Origin: an uncultured beta proteobacterium | Lineage (GTDB): Bacteria; Pseudomonadota; Gammaproteobacteria; Burkholderiales; Burkholderiaceae | Direction of reading: 5' to 3' | DNA: 44,366 nt | Assembly: GCA_903826775.1 (NCBI GenBank) | Contig: CAIKFU010000078.1 | Location: 1-44,366, forward strand | Shown here: piece after piece, positions 1 through 8,769 of the stretch | Layout: every line of letters begins with the position of its first letter | Position numbering within the stretch: the first letter of the stretch is position 1 | Notes under the pieces: generated by a model | What the model saw: only the letters and a program-made list of their open reading frames with translations | What the model was told of the DNA's origin: nothing | Database searches by the model: none | Position numbers and translations under genes: made by a program

Positions 1-33
1 AGATTGGGCAAGAAGTGTGTAGTAGGTGTGTAG

Positions 34-62
34 AAAAGCAAAAGCGAGCTCATCGCTCGCTT
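34..62 (-). terminator. Intrinsic terminator behind tRNA-Lys
   Basis: Read on the minus strand, an 8-bp perfect stem (AAGCGAGC / GCTCGCTT, plus positions 42-49 and 55-62) with a 5-nt loop is followed by TTGCTTTTCTA. It lies about 12 nt past the CCA end of the tRNA-Lys gene, the right place to end that transcript. The T-run is interrupted by GC, so efficiency is uncertain. Confidence 0.65.
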
Positions 63-74
63 CGCTATACAGCT

Positions 75-150
75 TGGTGGGTCGGGCGAGATTCGAACTC
101 GCGACCAACGGATTAAAAGTCCGCTGCTCTACCGACTGAGCTACCGACCC
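75..150 (-). tRNA. tRNA-Lys (anticodon UUU)
   Basis: The minus strand folds as a 76-nt cloverleaf. The acceptor arm is GGGTCGG / CCGACCC with discriminator A and an encoded CCA (plus 75-77). The D-arm contains AGCTCAGTCGGTAGAGC, and the anticodon loop CTTTTAA has anticodon TTT, which reads lysine codons. The T-arm contains GTTCGAATC. All invariant positions look intact. It sits behind amiC on the same strand but has its own extended -10 box and terminator, so it is probably a separate unit. Confidence 0.97.
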
Positions 151-163
151 AGAAAAGAGGGAA

Positions 164-172
164 ATTATAACA
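164..172 (-). promoter_or_regulatory. Extended -10 promoter for tRNA-Lys
   Basis: On the minus strand TGTTATAAT (plus 172 to 164) is a consensus extended -10 box (TGnTATAAT). Its expected start near position 157 would give a 5' leader of only about 7 nt before the mature tRNA end at 150. No good -35 hexamer is seen at 16-18 bp, as is common for extended -10 promoters. Confidence 0.6.
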
Positions 173-227
173 ACTGTTTTGGGTTTGACTTCACTTCTAA
201 TGGCGCTAGGCCTTCTGGGCTTGATGT

Positions 228-1556
228 TTAGGAGTTTAGGCGCCTTGATACTGGGGGGTTTTTCGAAAAGTAATCCTTAATCCCTCCCAAAATAGCTTCT
301 GCAATGCGGTCTTGATATGCTTCATCGTTCAATTTTGCTTCTTCTTGGGGGTTGCTAATAAATGCCGTTTCTACAAGAATCGACGGAATATCTGGGGCTT
401 TGAGAACTGCAAAACTTGCTTGCTCTACCTTGCCTTTATGTAATTGAGCGAAACCGCCAATTTGACGAAGGATGGAATTTGCCACTTGCAGGGAGTCCTT
501 AATCTGTGCTGTGGTAGACATGTCTAGCAACAGGTGGGCTACCTGTTGATCTTTGGTTTTGATATTTATACCGCCAATAAGGTCCGAAGCATTTTCTTTA
601 TTAGCCATCCAACGCGCCGTAGAGCTGCTAGCTCCTTGCTGAGAGAGGGCAAATACTGATGCCCCTTTCGCATTTGATTGAATAAAAGCATCGGCATGAA
701 TGGAAACGAATAAATCAGCCTCCACCTGACGCGCTTTTTGCACTCGAATATGCAGTGGTACAAAATAATCCCCATCCCTTGTTAGATAGGGTCGCATATA
801 GACTTGATTTTCAACTTTGTCACGTAGACGTCTTGCGATGGAAAGGACCACATGTTTTTCTTTTGAACCCATGCTGCCAATGGCCCCTGGGTCTTCCCCT
901 CCATGTCCAGCATCGATGGCAATGGTAATCAGCCTCTTATAGCGCGGGGTAGGAGCGGGTGTAGGAACTTCTTTAACCTGTGGAATAGCTTGAGCCATCG
1001 GGGGTCCAGGTTTGCTTGCAAATTGAGCAATAAGATCAATGTCTTCATTTGATTTTTCAAGAGCCTGTATTTTTTTGGAGCTGCTCTTCACGAGCTCCAT
1101 CAAAGGATCGGGCGGCGTAGTTGGGTATAGGTCAAAGACCATGCGGTATTGATATTCAGCGACTGGATCAAGTGTGAAAAGCTGTGGTTTGATGGGTTCT
1201 TTTAAGTCGAATACAAGTCGCACGATGTTTGGCTGGAATTGCCCAACGCGAATCTGGGAGACGTATGGATCGTTTGGCTTTACTTTGGACACTAAATCCT
1301 TCAGAGTGGCATTTAGTTCTAAGCCTTGAATATCAACTACCAGGCGGTCAGGGTTGGTAAGAATTTGTTGAGTGATTGGTAAGGGGGCGTCCGACTCAAT
1401 AGTAATTCGCGTGTAGTCTTCAGATGGCCAGATTCGTACCCCAAAAATTTTGGCTCCAAATGCAATTTCTGCTTCACCAAGAAGCAGTAAAAATCCCATT
1501 AATTTTGCTGAAGCCTTGATTGCTCGACGTTTTTTAAGATCCAAATTTTGTCCCAT
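228..1556 (-). CDS. amiC: N-acetylmuramoyl-L-alanine amidase, AmiC type
   Basis: This is a periplasmic zinc amidase that removes stem peptides from murein during daughter-cell separation. I chose the ATG at 1556, giving 442 residues and placing the start just after the tsaE stop; an in-frame start at 1634 would add 26 residues inside tsaE. The N-terminus has KKRR followed by a hydrophobic stretch ending near FGA (residue 35), a Tat-like signal as in E. coli AmiC, though the motif is loose. An AMIN domain (about 37-145), a Pro-rich linker (to about 205) and an Amidase_3 domain (about 210-430) follow. Likely zinc ligands are His218 (DAGHGG), Glu233 and His287 (SIHADA), with catalytic Glu396 (VETAF). 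It is probably co-transcribed with tsaE. Confidence 0.95.
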   Translation of the reverse strand: MGQNLDLKKRRAIKASAKLMGFLLLLGEAEIAFGAKIFGVRIWPSEDYTRITIESDAPLPITQQILTNPDRLVVDIQGLELNATLKDLVSKVKPNDPYVSQIRVGQFQPNIVRLVFDLKEPIKPQLFTLDPVAEYQYRMVFDLYPTTPPDPLMELVKSSSKKIQALEKSNEDIDLIAQFASKPGPPMAQAIPQVKEVPTPAPTPRYKRLITIAIDAGHGGEDPGAIGSMGSKEKHVVLSIARRLRDKVENQVYMRPYLTRDGDYFVPLHIRVQKARQVEADLFVSIHADAFIQSNAKGASVFALSQQGASSSTARWMANKENASDLIGGINIKTKDQQVAHLLLDMSTTAQIKDSLQVANSILRQIGGFAQLHKGKVEQASFAVLKAPDIPSILVETAFISNPQEEAKLNDEAYQDRIAEAILGGIKDYFSKNPPVSRRLNS

Positions 1557-1563
1557 TATTTTT

Positions 1564-2133
1564 TTATAGCCTGCTAATAATGAATTCACCGCTTGCAGAT
1601 TTGGCCTTAAGAGTGATTTCGCGCTCTGAATCATCTGTGCTAAAAAGGGATATCGCTTCTAGGCGGACGGAAAGATCAAATGCCGGAAGTGTGCCTTCTG
1701 CCTTTTCGGGCCATTCAACTAGACAAACTCCAGGGTAGTCGAAGTATTCAGCAAATCCTGCCTCTTCCCATTCTAGAGGGGTTTGCATTCGGTATAGATC
1801 AAAGTGGTGTATTGTAATTTCCAAGCCATTATTGATGACAAGATAAGGCTCGCAAAGATTGTAGGTTGGACTTTTTACACTTCCATCGTGCCCCAACGCT
1901 TGAATTAAATATCGTGCAAAGGTGGTTTTTCCGGACCCTAGATTTCCTTCTAGAGCTACATTAATGTGTCTAGATGGGGGGTCTTCTTGCGAAGTATGAA
2001 GAAAGAGCTGGCTGATGAGGTCGGCAAAAGACCTGGCAATATTTGCCGTATCCGCTTCTTGCCTACAATGTTTTCTTAATGGTTCCAATGGGGGGTGGGT
2101 TTGGTTGTCTTGATCGATTTGGTTAATATTCAT
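1564..2133 (-). CDS. tsaE: tRNA threonylcarbamoyladenosine biosynthesis ATPase TsaE
   Basis: TsaE is the P-loop ATPase that works with TsaB, TsaC and TsaD to make t6A37 in ANN-decoding tRNAs. From the ATG at 2133 (189 residues) the Walker A motif GNLGSGKTT is at 63-71, SPTYNL at 88-93, HHFDLYR at 109-115 and LVEWPE at 128-133, all family hallmarks. A TTG at 2148 could add five residues, but neither start has a clear ribosome binding site. The protein is slightly longer than the usual 150-165 residues because of a polar N-terminal extension. It is followed after 7 bp by amiC and diverges from queG, a common betaproteobacterial order. Confidence 0.94.
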   Translation of the reverse strand: MNINQIDQDNQTHPPLEPLRKHCRQEADTANIARSFADLISQLFLHTSQEDPPSRHINVALEGNLGSGKTTFARYLIQALGHDGSVKSPTYNLCEPYLVINNGLEITIHHFDLYRMQTPLEWEEAGFAEYFDYPGVCLVEWPEKAEGTLPAFDLSVRLEAISLFSTDDSEREITLKAKSASGEFIISRL

Positions 2134-2174
2134 TGCTAGTTTATTCAATTTACGTATTTATTATCGATTAGAGT

Positions 2175-3266
2175 ATGCATTCACAAGTAACTCATCCAAT
2201 TTCGGATCCATCCGAGTTTCGTGCATGGCTGGAGGAGCAGGCTCACTGCTTTGGTTTTGATCGCGTTCAAATTAGCGATACTTATCTGGGTCAGGCTGCC
2301 GAACATTTGCAAAAATGGATAAATGAAGGCCGACATGGAAACATGGATTATATGAGTCGCCATGTCCGCTTGCGTTCGGATCCAGGGCTCTTGCATGAAG
2401 GGGCGATCAGGGTAATTTGTGTCTCGGTCAATTATTTGCCTCCAACTGTTAAGTTTGAAAATGAGTGGCAACAAATTGCAAATCCATCACAAGCAGTAGT
2501 TTCGATGTATGCGAGGGGTCGTGATTATCACAAAGTGTTGCGTACAAGATTGCAGGATTTTGCCAATGCAATTGAAGGCCGACTGGGAAAGTTTGGATAC
2601 CGCGTTTTTACCGACTCAGCTCCCCTTATGGAAGTTGAATTGGCTCGCAAAGCGGGATTGGGTTGGCGCGGAAAGCATACATTGCTTCTGAATCGCGAAT
2701 CTGGCTCAACATTCTTTTTAGGGGAGATCTTGGTAGATATTCCTTTAGAAATTGATGTGCCCTCAGAAGACCACTGTGGTAGTTGCCAAGCCTGTGTGGA
2801 TATTTGCCCTACAAAGGCTATTTTGGCGCCGTATCAACTTGATGCAAGACGTTGCATTTCATACTTGACAATCGAAAATCCTAAGGCTATTCCAATCGAA
2901 TTTCGTCGTGCTATCGGTAATCGTATATATGGTTGTGACGACTGCCAGTTAATTTGCCCGTGGAATAAGTATTCAAAGCGTACTGAAATGCCAGACTTTG
3001 CTGAACGTCATGGATTGGGCGGGACTAGTTTGCTTGAGCTTTGGTCATGGTCAGAAAGCGATTTTGAACGCCGGCATGAGGGCAGTGCAATTCGTCGCAT
3101 AGGCTATTCACGCTGGCGGCGCAATTTGGCTGTGGGCATGGGGAATGCAGTAAATTCACCCAAAACCGACTTACAGGAAAAAGAGAGAATCCGTGAAGCC
3201 CTTCGGCTTGGTTTGAAGGACGCAAATGAAATGGTCCAGGAGCATATCGAGTGGGCTTTAACTTAA
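2175..3266 (+). CDS. queG: Epoxyqueuosine reductase QueG
   Basis: QueG is a cobalamin-dependent iron-sulfur enzyme that reduces epoxyqueuosine to queuosine at position 34 of GUN-decoding tRNAs. The 363-residue product has the N-terminal DUF1730 region with YxRGRDYHK (113-120) and FTDSAPLMEVELA (about 145-157, containing the likely catalytic Asp147). Two [4Fe-4S] motifs follow: Cys201, Cys204, Cys207 and Cys211 in CGSCQACVDICP, and Cys254, Cys257 and Cys261 in CDDCQLICP, with Cys227 as a further cluster Cys. Length and motif order match the family. Only about 40 bp separate it from tsaE, so the two genes must have closely packed divergent promoters. Confidence 0.96.
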   Translation: MHSQVTHPISDPSEFRAWLEEQAHCFGFDRVQISDTYLGQAAEHLQKWINEGRHGNMDYMSRHVRLRSDPGLLHEGAIRVICVSVNYLPPTVKFENEWQQIANPSQAVVSMYARGRDYHKVLRTRLQDFANAIEGRLGKFGYRVFTDSAPLMEVELARKAGLGWRGKHTLLLNRESGSTFFLGEILVDIPLEIDVPSEDHCGSCQACVDICPTKAILAPYQLDARRCISYLTIENPKAIPIEFRRAIGNRIYGCDDCQLICPWNKYSKRTEMPDFAERHGLGGTSLLELWSWSESDFERRHEGSAIRRIGYSRWRRNLAVGMGNAVNSPKTDLQEKERIREALRLGLKDANEMVQEHIEWALT

Positions 3267-3294
3267 TTCCAGCATTACTCTTAAAATACAAAAA

Positions 3295-4080
3295 ATGCCC
3301 TCCAAGCCTAATCAGCCTTTTATTGACCCAAGTGAGATTCCTTTAGGAGAGGGTAGAACACAACGCTTTGAAAGCCGAACAGAAGCATTCTGGGGTGGAG
3401 TTCTGAAAGCAAGCGGAGCTCCGGCAATGGTTTTATTTGCTGGGATGGTTGGTTTTGGTGCGATGGGGAAAACCAATAGCCTTGATGTCTGGTTTACCAC
3501 TTTATGCAGTTTTTTTATGTTTGCCCTGCCAGGGCAGGTAGTGTTGCTGGAGATGATCGTTAGCGGATCTTCATTATTGGCCATTGTTGTAGCTGTTACG
3601 TTGACCTCAACTAGGTTTATAACCATGACGGTGACCTTGTTTCCGCAGATGCATGAACAGGATCGAAATCGCAGCCTATACATGACTGTACATTTGCTTG
3701 CAATGACAGCATGGGCTGTGTCAATGCGGGAGTTTTGCTCGATCGAGGCTAAACATCGCTTAAGTTTCTTTGTTGGGCTTGGTTTGCTATGTTGGTTGAT
3801 TAGTGTGCCTGGAACAATTTTGGGTTACTTATTGGCCGGTTCGGTTCCTTCGGCGATTACGCTAGGGTTAATATTTATTAACCCATTATTTTTTTTACTG
3901 ACTTTTACCGAGGTAAAACCTTGGATTAATCGAGTTGCCATTCTTTTAGGCTCCTTGCTAGGACCAATTTTTTTCGAACTGGATCGCGATACCAGCCTAC
4001 TAATAACTGGGATTGTTGCCGGGAGTGTTGCTTATTTAATAGATCGATGCTATTTGCGGAAGAAAGTTGTGGGTGGGTAG
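3295..4080 (+). CDS. azlC: AzlC family branched-chain amino acid exporter, large subunit
   Basis: This 261-residue membrane protein begins with a polar stretch of about 35 residues, then has several hydrophobic segments. The conserved AzlC region reads through GAPAMVLFAGM, FALPGQVVLLE and TSTRFITMTVTLFP, where the TxxRF motif is typical. AzlC and AzlD together form an exporter for branched-chain or related amino acids. The next gene is an azlD homologue starting 1 bp after this stop, which supports the call. The substrate cannot be read from sequence. A 28-bp gap follows queG, so it may share that transcript. Confidence 0.88.
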   Translation: MPSKPNQPFIDPSEIPLGEGRTQRFESRTEAFWGGVLKASGAPAMVLFAGMVGFGAMGKTNSLDVWFTTLCSFFMFALPGQVVLLEMIVSGSSLLAIVVAVTLTSTRFITMTVTLFPQMHEQDRNRSLYMTVHLLAMTAWAVSMREFCSIEAKHRLSFFVGLGLLCWLISVPGTILGYLLAGSVPSAITLGLIFINPLFFLLTFTEVKPWINRVAILLGSLLGPIFFELDRDTSLLITGIVAGSVAYLIDRCYLRKKVVGG

Positions 4081-4081
4081 C

Positions 4082-4423
4082 ATGGATTTTTATGTACAGG
4101 GTTGGGGGGTTTGGATTGCGTTGGTCGCAGCTTGTATCGGTACATACGTCTGTCGAGCAATTGGCGTATTGCTATCTGGTCGAATAAATCAAAGCAGTGA
4201 AATTTTCCGCTGGTTGGCTGCGGTTACTTATGCAATGGTTGCTGCCTTAACGGTTCGTTTGATTGTGTTGCCAGTTGGACTCTTGGCCACGATTCCATTG
4301 GGGGTGCGTATATTAATTTGCGTGTTGAGTATTGGCGTTATGCTTTCAAAACCCACTCATCGTTTGGTGCCCGCTCTTCTGACCGGAACCCTTTTGCTTA
4401 TTTTATACGGAGCGTTGTATTAA
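4082..4423 (+). CDS. azlD: AzlD family transporter small subunit
   Basis: This is a 113-residue, almost wholly hydrophobic protein with about four membrane segments, matching the AzlD family in size, with the early motif TYVCRAIGVLLSGR. I chose the ATG at 4082, which follows the azlC stop by 1 bp and has GGGTGGG upstream. A TTG at 4067 would add five residues. It is the partner of AzlC. Its TAA stop overlaps the stop codon of the convergent dehydrogenase gene: both are read from the same palindromic TTAA at 4420-4423. Confidence 0.85.
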   Translation: MDFYVQGWGVWIALVAACIGTYVCRAIGVLLSGRINQSSEIFRWLAAVTYAMVAALTVRLIVLPVGLLATIPLGVRILICVLSIGVMLSKPTHRLVPALLTGTLLLILYGALY

Positions 4424-7400
4424 TTGAGATGCTCAGCCAGAATTTTTGCAATATGCACAGCGTTTCGATTGGTGCCATCGTGGATTTGATGGCGGCAACT
4501 GGTGCCATCCGCCACAATCGAGCTGTTCGGCATCCTGCGAATTGTGGGTAGGAGACTTAACTCAGCCATTTGTTTTGAGGACTCTATATGTTCGGCTTCG
4601 TATCCAAAACTACCGGCCATGCCGCAACATGAAGATTCGATCAATTGAGGGTTTGCATTTGGGATGAGATTTAATAAGTCCATTGCAGGGGATACGGCAG
4701 AAAATGATTTTTGATGGCAATGTCCGTGAAATAAAATTGGCTGGGATGCCGGCTTTAAGTTCAACTTGAGTTTTCCCATTTTGCATTCAATTGCTAAAAA
4801 TTCTTCCAGAAGCTGAGCCTGTTTGCTTACGGTAAGTGCTTTTTCTCCAAAACCCATAACCAGAGCCTCATCTTTTAAGGTAAAAAGACAAGATGGCTCC
4901 AGTCCGACAATGGGAATCCCTTTTTCCGCATAAGGTCCTAGGTGATTTACAAGGGCACCAAGACTTTCTTTTGCCTTCTCCACCATGCCTGATGCAAGAT
5001 AAGTGCGACCACAACAAAATTGACTTGAACAAGATCCCTGAGGATTCCGAGAATCTGCTTGGGGTATATGAATTCGATACCCCCCGATTTTAAGTATTTT
5101 GATTGCGGCTTGCAGATTTTCATTTTCAAAATAAGCATTAAATGTATCTGCTAATAACACCACGCCTTTACCGTTTTCTGAGATCAATTGGTCTGGTGTG
5201 AATGTGTGCTCAAGATGCAAATGAGTTGCAGAACTCCAGAAGGTATCCTTTTTCCAAATTGGCAGAGACCTTTTTGCAGAAATGCCTGTAATCCTCTCTT
5301 GTGCTCTTGCAATTAGCGATATTCGGTTACGAAGATTGAGAAGTCTTGGTAGACCTGGAATACGGGTAACAACAGCTGCATACTTTGGGAGGTACGCAAC
5401 AAGTAGATCCCGCAAGGTGTGCCCGTAATGCTTTTTATAGGCACCCAGATATTCAATTTTCATCTTTGCCATGTCTATGCCAGTCGGACATTCACGCCGG
5501 CAAGCCTTGCAACTTACGCAAAGATCCATCGCCTCCTTAATTGGCTCAGTTGCAAGAGGATTTATGGATTGATTAATTTGACCAAGTTGATTGGAGAGTG
5601 CAAGTCGCAATGTATTCGCTCTGCCGCGAGTAAGGTGTTTTTCATCGCGGGTGATTCGATAGCTGGGGCACATCGTCTCAGCGTCAAATTTTCGGCAATG
5701 ACCATTGTTGTTGCACATCTCTACGGCCTTTGCTAGTCCCATAGCGGGATCTCCACCACTGCCTGCAGCCCCGATTACCTCTGTTACTGGATTATTTTGG
5801 ACGTTCCATGAGGACCAATCCATTTCGGGTTTTAAAGGAATAACCTTGTATTCGGGGGAATATCGAAAGTAATTTGCTTCATCCATTTTGGGTGGATCGA
5901 TGATTTTCCCAGGATTCAGTAAATTTTTTGGGTCAAATTCTTGTTTGATTTGTTTTAGTGCGTTTGTAATCCTAGGGCCAAATTGCCAGGAAATCCATTC
6001 TCCACGACAAAGCCCGTCACCGTGTTCGCCGCTAAAGGCGCCTTTATACCGACGTACTAACTCAGAGGCTTCTTCGGCGATTGCCCGCATTTTTTTTGCC
6101 CCATCTCGCCGCATGTCTAGAATTGGCCGAACATGCAATGTTCCTACCGAGGCATGTGCATACCATGTGCCACGCGAACCATGTTTTGAAAACACTTCGG
6201 TTAGGGCTTGTGTGTATTCGGCGAGATATTCAAGGGGTACAGCACAATCCTCAATGAAGCTTACCGGCTTGCCGTCACCTTTTAAGCTCATCATGATATT
6301 GAGCCCCGCCTTACGAACTTCCCAGAGATTTTTTTGTAATGCGCTGTCAGTCATTAAAACAACCGAGTCAGGCAGACCCAGTTCTGCCATTGTTTCTTGA
6401 AGGGATTTTAATTTTTCTAGTAACGGGGATTGGTCTTCCCCAGAGAATTCAACCAAAAGGATGGCTTCAGGCGTATCGCTGCTTGGGTCAATCAATGCGG
6501 TCTCGATAGTATTCTGAAAGCTGGGATTGTGACGGGCCAAGTTAATCATGGTGCGGTCTACAAGTTCAACCGCTGTTGGGCCAAGCAGGACAATGTGCTG
6601 TGCGCTATCCATTGCCTTAAAGAAGCTCGTGAAATTGACGATTCCTAGTACTTTTTTCTGTGGAAGCGGGGATAACTTAAGTTGCAGTGACTTGAAATAC
6701 GCCAAAGTTCCTTCGCTGCCGACAAGAAGGTGTGCCAAGTTGACACTGCCGTCTCTCGTGTAGGGCAATTCGCTTTGCGGATGAAATATATCCAAGTTAT
6801 AACCGCCGACGCGCCGAAGGACCTTAGGAAATTGACGCTCAATTTCAGGATGCAATTCATTGGCAAGCCGTTTTACAAATTTCCCCAACTTTTTTGCAAT
6901 GCCTAAGCTATCGAGGTAAGGCCCAAATTGGCCAAGTTGACCGTCGGCTAGCCAAGCATCAATACCCAAGACGTTGTGGACCATATTTCCATAGGCGATA
7001 GAGCGGCTTCCGCAGGAATTGTTTCCAGCCATGCCGCCAATTGTGGCTTGTGCGCTGGTTGAAACATCTACCGGAAACCATAAACCATGGGGTTTAAGTA
7101 CCGTATTTAGGTTGTCGAGAACCATTCCAGGTTCCACTTCGGCAATACCCTTAATGGGGTCAATACTTAACAGTTTACGAAACGATTTGCTGTTGTCGAT
7201 GACCAAAGCAACCCCGGTGGTTTGCCCGCATTGGCTAGTACCACCGCCTCGGGGAAGGATTGGTATGCCATTCTCTCGCGCAATACTTAGGGTTGCTTCA
7301 ATATCGGCATGATCTTCAGGAACAACGACTGCAATCGGAAATTGCTGATAAATCGAGGCATCAGTTGCATAGCGGCCGCGACTTGAAATATCGGTAAATA

Positions 7401-7467
7401 CTTCTCCCCGGATGTTTTTTTTCAGGCGTTCGTAAACGGATGGCGGTAGAGTGGAATTGGTCGGCAT
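4420..7467 (-). CDS. FAD-binding/(Fe-S)-binding 2-hydroxyacid dehydrogenase, YdiJ type
   Basis: A 1015-residue one-chain flavin and iron-sulfur dehydrogenase, close in length and layout to E. coli YdiJ (1018 residues; D-2-hydroxyglutarate dehydrogenase activity is known for that family). The N-terminal half is a FAD_binding_4 domain (about 45-180) with LPRGGGTSQCGQ near 71-82, then the FAD oxidase C-terminal domain with SGEHGDG. An N-terminal-type Fe-S region (CNNNGHCRKF ... MCPSYR), a [4Fe-4S] motif CVSCKACRRECP and two CCG-type motifs (SQFCCGRTY and ESSCCGMAG) follow. So it combines the parts of GlcD and GlcF. It diverges from an aminotransferase and a GlcG-like gene, hinting at glycolate or another 2-hydroxyacid as substrate. 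The exact substrate is inference; D-lactate or D-2-hydroxyglutarate remain possible. Confidence 0.9.
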   Translation of the reverse strand: MPTNSTLPPSVYERLKKNIRGEVFTDISSRGRYATDASIYQQFPIAVVVPEDHADIEATLSIARENGIPILPRGGGTSQCGQTTGVALVIDNSKSFRKLLSIDPIKGIAEVEPGMVLDNLNTVLKPHGLWFPVDVSTSAQATIGGMAGNNSCGSRSIAYGNMVHNVLGIDAWLADGQLGQFGPYLDSLGIAKKLGKFVKRLANELHPEIERQFPKVLRRVGGYNLDIFHPQSELPYTRDGSVNLAHLLVGSEGTLAYFKSLQLKLSPLPQKKVLGIVNFTSFFKAMDSAQHIVLLGPTAVELVDRTMINLARHNPSFQNTIETALIDPSSDTPEAILLVEFSGEDQSPLLEKLKSLQETMAELGLPDSVVLMTDSALQKNLWEVRKAGLNIMMSLKGDGKPVSFIEDCAVPLEYLAEYTQALTEVFSKHGSRGTWYAHASVGTLHVRPILDMRRDGAKKMRAIAEEASELVRRYKGAFSGEHGDGLCRGEWISWQFGPRITNALKQIKQEFDPKNLLNPGKIIDPPKMDEANYFRYSPEYKVIPLKPEMDWSSWNVQNNPVTEVIGAAGSGGDPAMGLAKAVEMCNNNGHCRKFDAETMCPSYRITRDEKHLTRGRANTLRLALSNQLGQINQSINPLATEPIKEAMDLCVSCKACRRECPTGIDMAKMKIEYLGAYKKHYGHTLRDLLVAYLPKYAAVVTRIPGLPRLLNLRNRISLIARAQERITGISAKRSLPIWKKDTFWSSATHLHLEHTFTPDQLISENGKGVVLLADTFNAYFENENLQAAIKILKIGGYRIHIPQADSRNPQGSCSSQFCCGRTYLASGMVEKAKESLGALVNHLGPYAEKGIPIVGLEPSCLFTLKDEALVMGFGEKALTVSKQAQLLEEFLAIECKMGKLKLNLKPASQPILFHGHCHQKSFSAVSPAMDLLNLIPNANPQLIESSCCGMAGSFGYEAEHIESSKQMAELSLLPTIRRMPNSSIVADGTSCRHQIHDGTNRNAVHIAKILAEHLN

Positions 7468-7504
7468 GGCTAAAGGTATGGGAAAATGTATTAAAGCACC
7501 AATT

Positions 7505-7534
7505 TTGACTATAAATCACATTAAAAACTAATTT
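7505..7534 (+). promoter_or_regulatory. Candidate promoter region for the aminotransferase gene
   Basis: The 77-bp divergent gap holds TATAAA at 7510-7515, a plausible -10 that would give a leader of about 20 nt, and also TTGACT (7505-7510) with TAATTT (7529-7534) 18 bp apart. The second pair would start transcription almost at the ATG at 7545. I cannot choose between them. Confidence 0.3.
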
Positions 7535-7544
7535 AAGAGACCTC

Positions 7545-8729
7545 ATGTTGAAGTTAGACTCCCATCCATCAGGACGGCACTTTTTACACATTCCAGGACC
7601 AAGTCCCGTACCATCCCGTATTTTGCGAGCCATCAGTTACCAAACTATAGATCATCGTGGACCGGAGTTTGGCGAGTTTGGTTTGAAGGTGCTAAGCGGA
7701 ATAAAACAAATTTTTAAAACTCAGTATCCAGTGATTATCTACTCTGCTTCTGGAACGGGTTCATGGGAAGGGGCTTTAGTTAATACACTTAGTCCCGGCG
7801 ATAAGGTGCTCTTTTATGAAACAGGTCAATTTGCCCATCTTTGGTTTGCATTAGCCAAGCGACTCGGGTTTGATGCTGAAGTGATTTCGAAACCGGACGA
7901 GGATACATGGCGTTGGGGGGTTGACGCTGCGGTCATTGAGGAGCGTTTAAGGAAGGACCACCAACATCAGATTAAAGCAGTTTGCGTTGTCCATAATGAG
8001 ACCGCTACCGGAGTTACCTCCAATATCGAAGCAGTTCGCAATGCAATTGATGCTGCCAAACATCCCGCTTTATTGATGGTGGATACCGTTTCGGGTTTGG
8101 GTGCAGCAGATTATCGCCATGATGATTGGGGGGTCGATGTTGCTATATCTGGATCTCAAAAAGGGTTAATGCTTCCCCCGGGTCTGGGTTTTAACGCTTT
8201 GTCACCAAAGGCGATTGAGGCAAGCAAGGCCAGCAAAACCCCTAAAGCCTACTTGGCCTGGGATGAAATACTTGAGTCGAATAAGACCGGATATTGGCCA
8301 ACTACTCCTAGTACCAATTTGCTATATGGCTTGCACGAAGCTATAGACATGATGATGAACGAAGGTTTAGATGCCATATTTGCACGTCATCAGCGTCTGG
8401 CTGAGGCTTGTCGACTAGCGGTCAAAGCTTGGGGGCTTGAAAATCAATGTTTGGATATTAATGCATATTCACCGGTAAATACTTGTATTGTTGGTCCCGA
8501 TGGCATGAATACCGATACTTTGCGTAAGCATGCCTTATCCAAATTTAATCTTTCGCTTGGAACAGGTTTGGGCAAAATTAAGGGCCAGGCATTTCGCATA
8601 GGGCATTTGGGGGACTGTAATGAATTGAGCTTAATGGCTGCCTTAAGTGGGGTGGAAATGAGTCTGCAGGGAATGGGTTACAAGATAAAAGCAAGCGGCG
8701 TAGTCGCCGCACAGGAGTATTTAAAATAA
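7545..8729 (+). CDS. Class V PLP aminotransferase, serine/alanine-glyoxylate type
   Basis: A 394-residue pyridoxal-phosphate enzyme of aminotransferase class V. Early PGPSPVP (18-24), SASGTGSWEGAL (67-78), HNETATG (150-156), Asp180 in MVDTVSGLG and Schiff-base Lys206 in ISGSQKGLMLPPG are the hallmarks of alanine/serine-glyoxylate aminotransferases such as SgaA. These convert glyoxylate to glycine using serine or alanine as donor. It is followed after 40 bp by a GlcG-like gene and diverges from a GlcD/GlcF-like dehydrogenase, which fits a role in glyoxylate removal. The amino donor cannot be fixed from sequence; phosphoserine aminotransferase is less likely given the motif pattern. Confidence 0.88.
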   Translation: MLKLDSHPSGRHFLHIPGPSPVPSRILRAISYQTIDHRGPEFGEFGLKVLSGIKQIFKTQYPVIIYSASGTGSWEGALVNTLSPGDKVLFYETGQFAHLWFALAKRLGFDAEVISKPDEDTWRWGVDAAVIEERLRKDHQHQIKAVCVVHNETATGVTSNIEAVRNAIDAAKHPALLMVDTVSGLGAADYRHDDWGVDVAISGSQKGLMLPPGLGFNALSPKAIEASKASKTPKAYLAWDEILESNKTGYWPTTPSTNLLYGLHEAIDMMMNEGLDAIFARHQRLAEACRLAVKAWGLENQCLDINAYSPVNTCIVGPDGMNTDTLRKHALSKFNLSLGTGLGKIKGQAFRIGHLGDCNELSLMAALSGVEMSLQGMGYKIKASGVVAAQEYLK

Positions 8730-8769
8730 CCCATGTCCGCATCTAAATTGATATAGAAAGAATGCAAAA

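Noticed and set aside
1557..1634. Upstream start of amiC
   Set aside because: It lies inside tsaE and puts 26 extra residues before a normal export signal.
5888..6400. 170-codon plus-strand open frame opposite the YdiJ-type dehydrogenase
   Set aside because: It lies wholly antisense to a well-supported gene; the translation is Ser/Pro/Arg-rich with no recognisable domain and no ribosome binding site.
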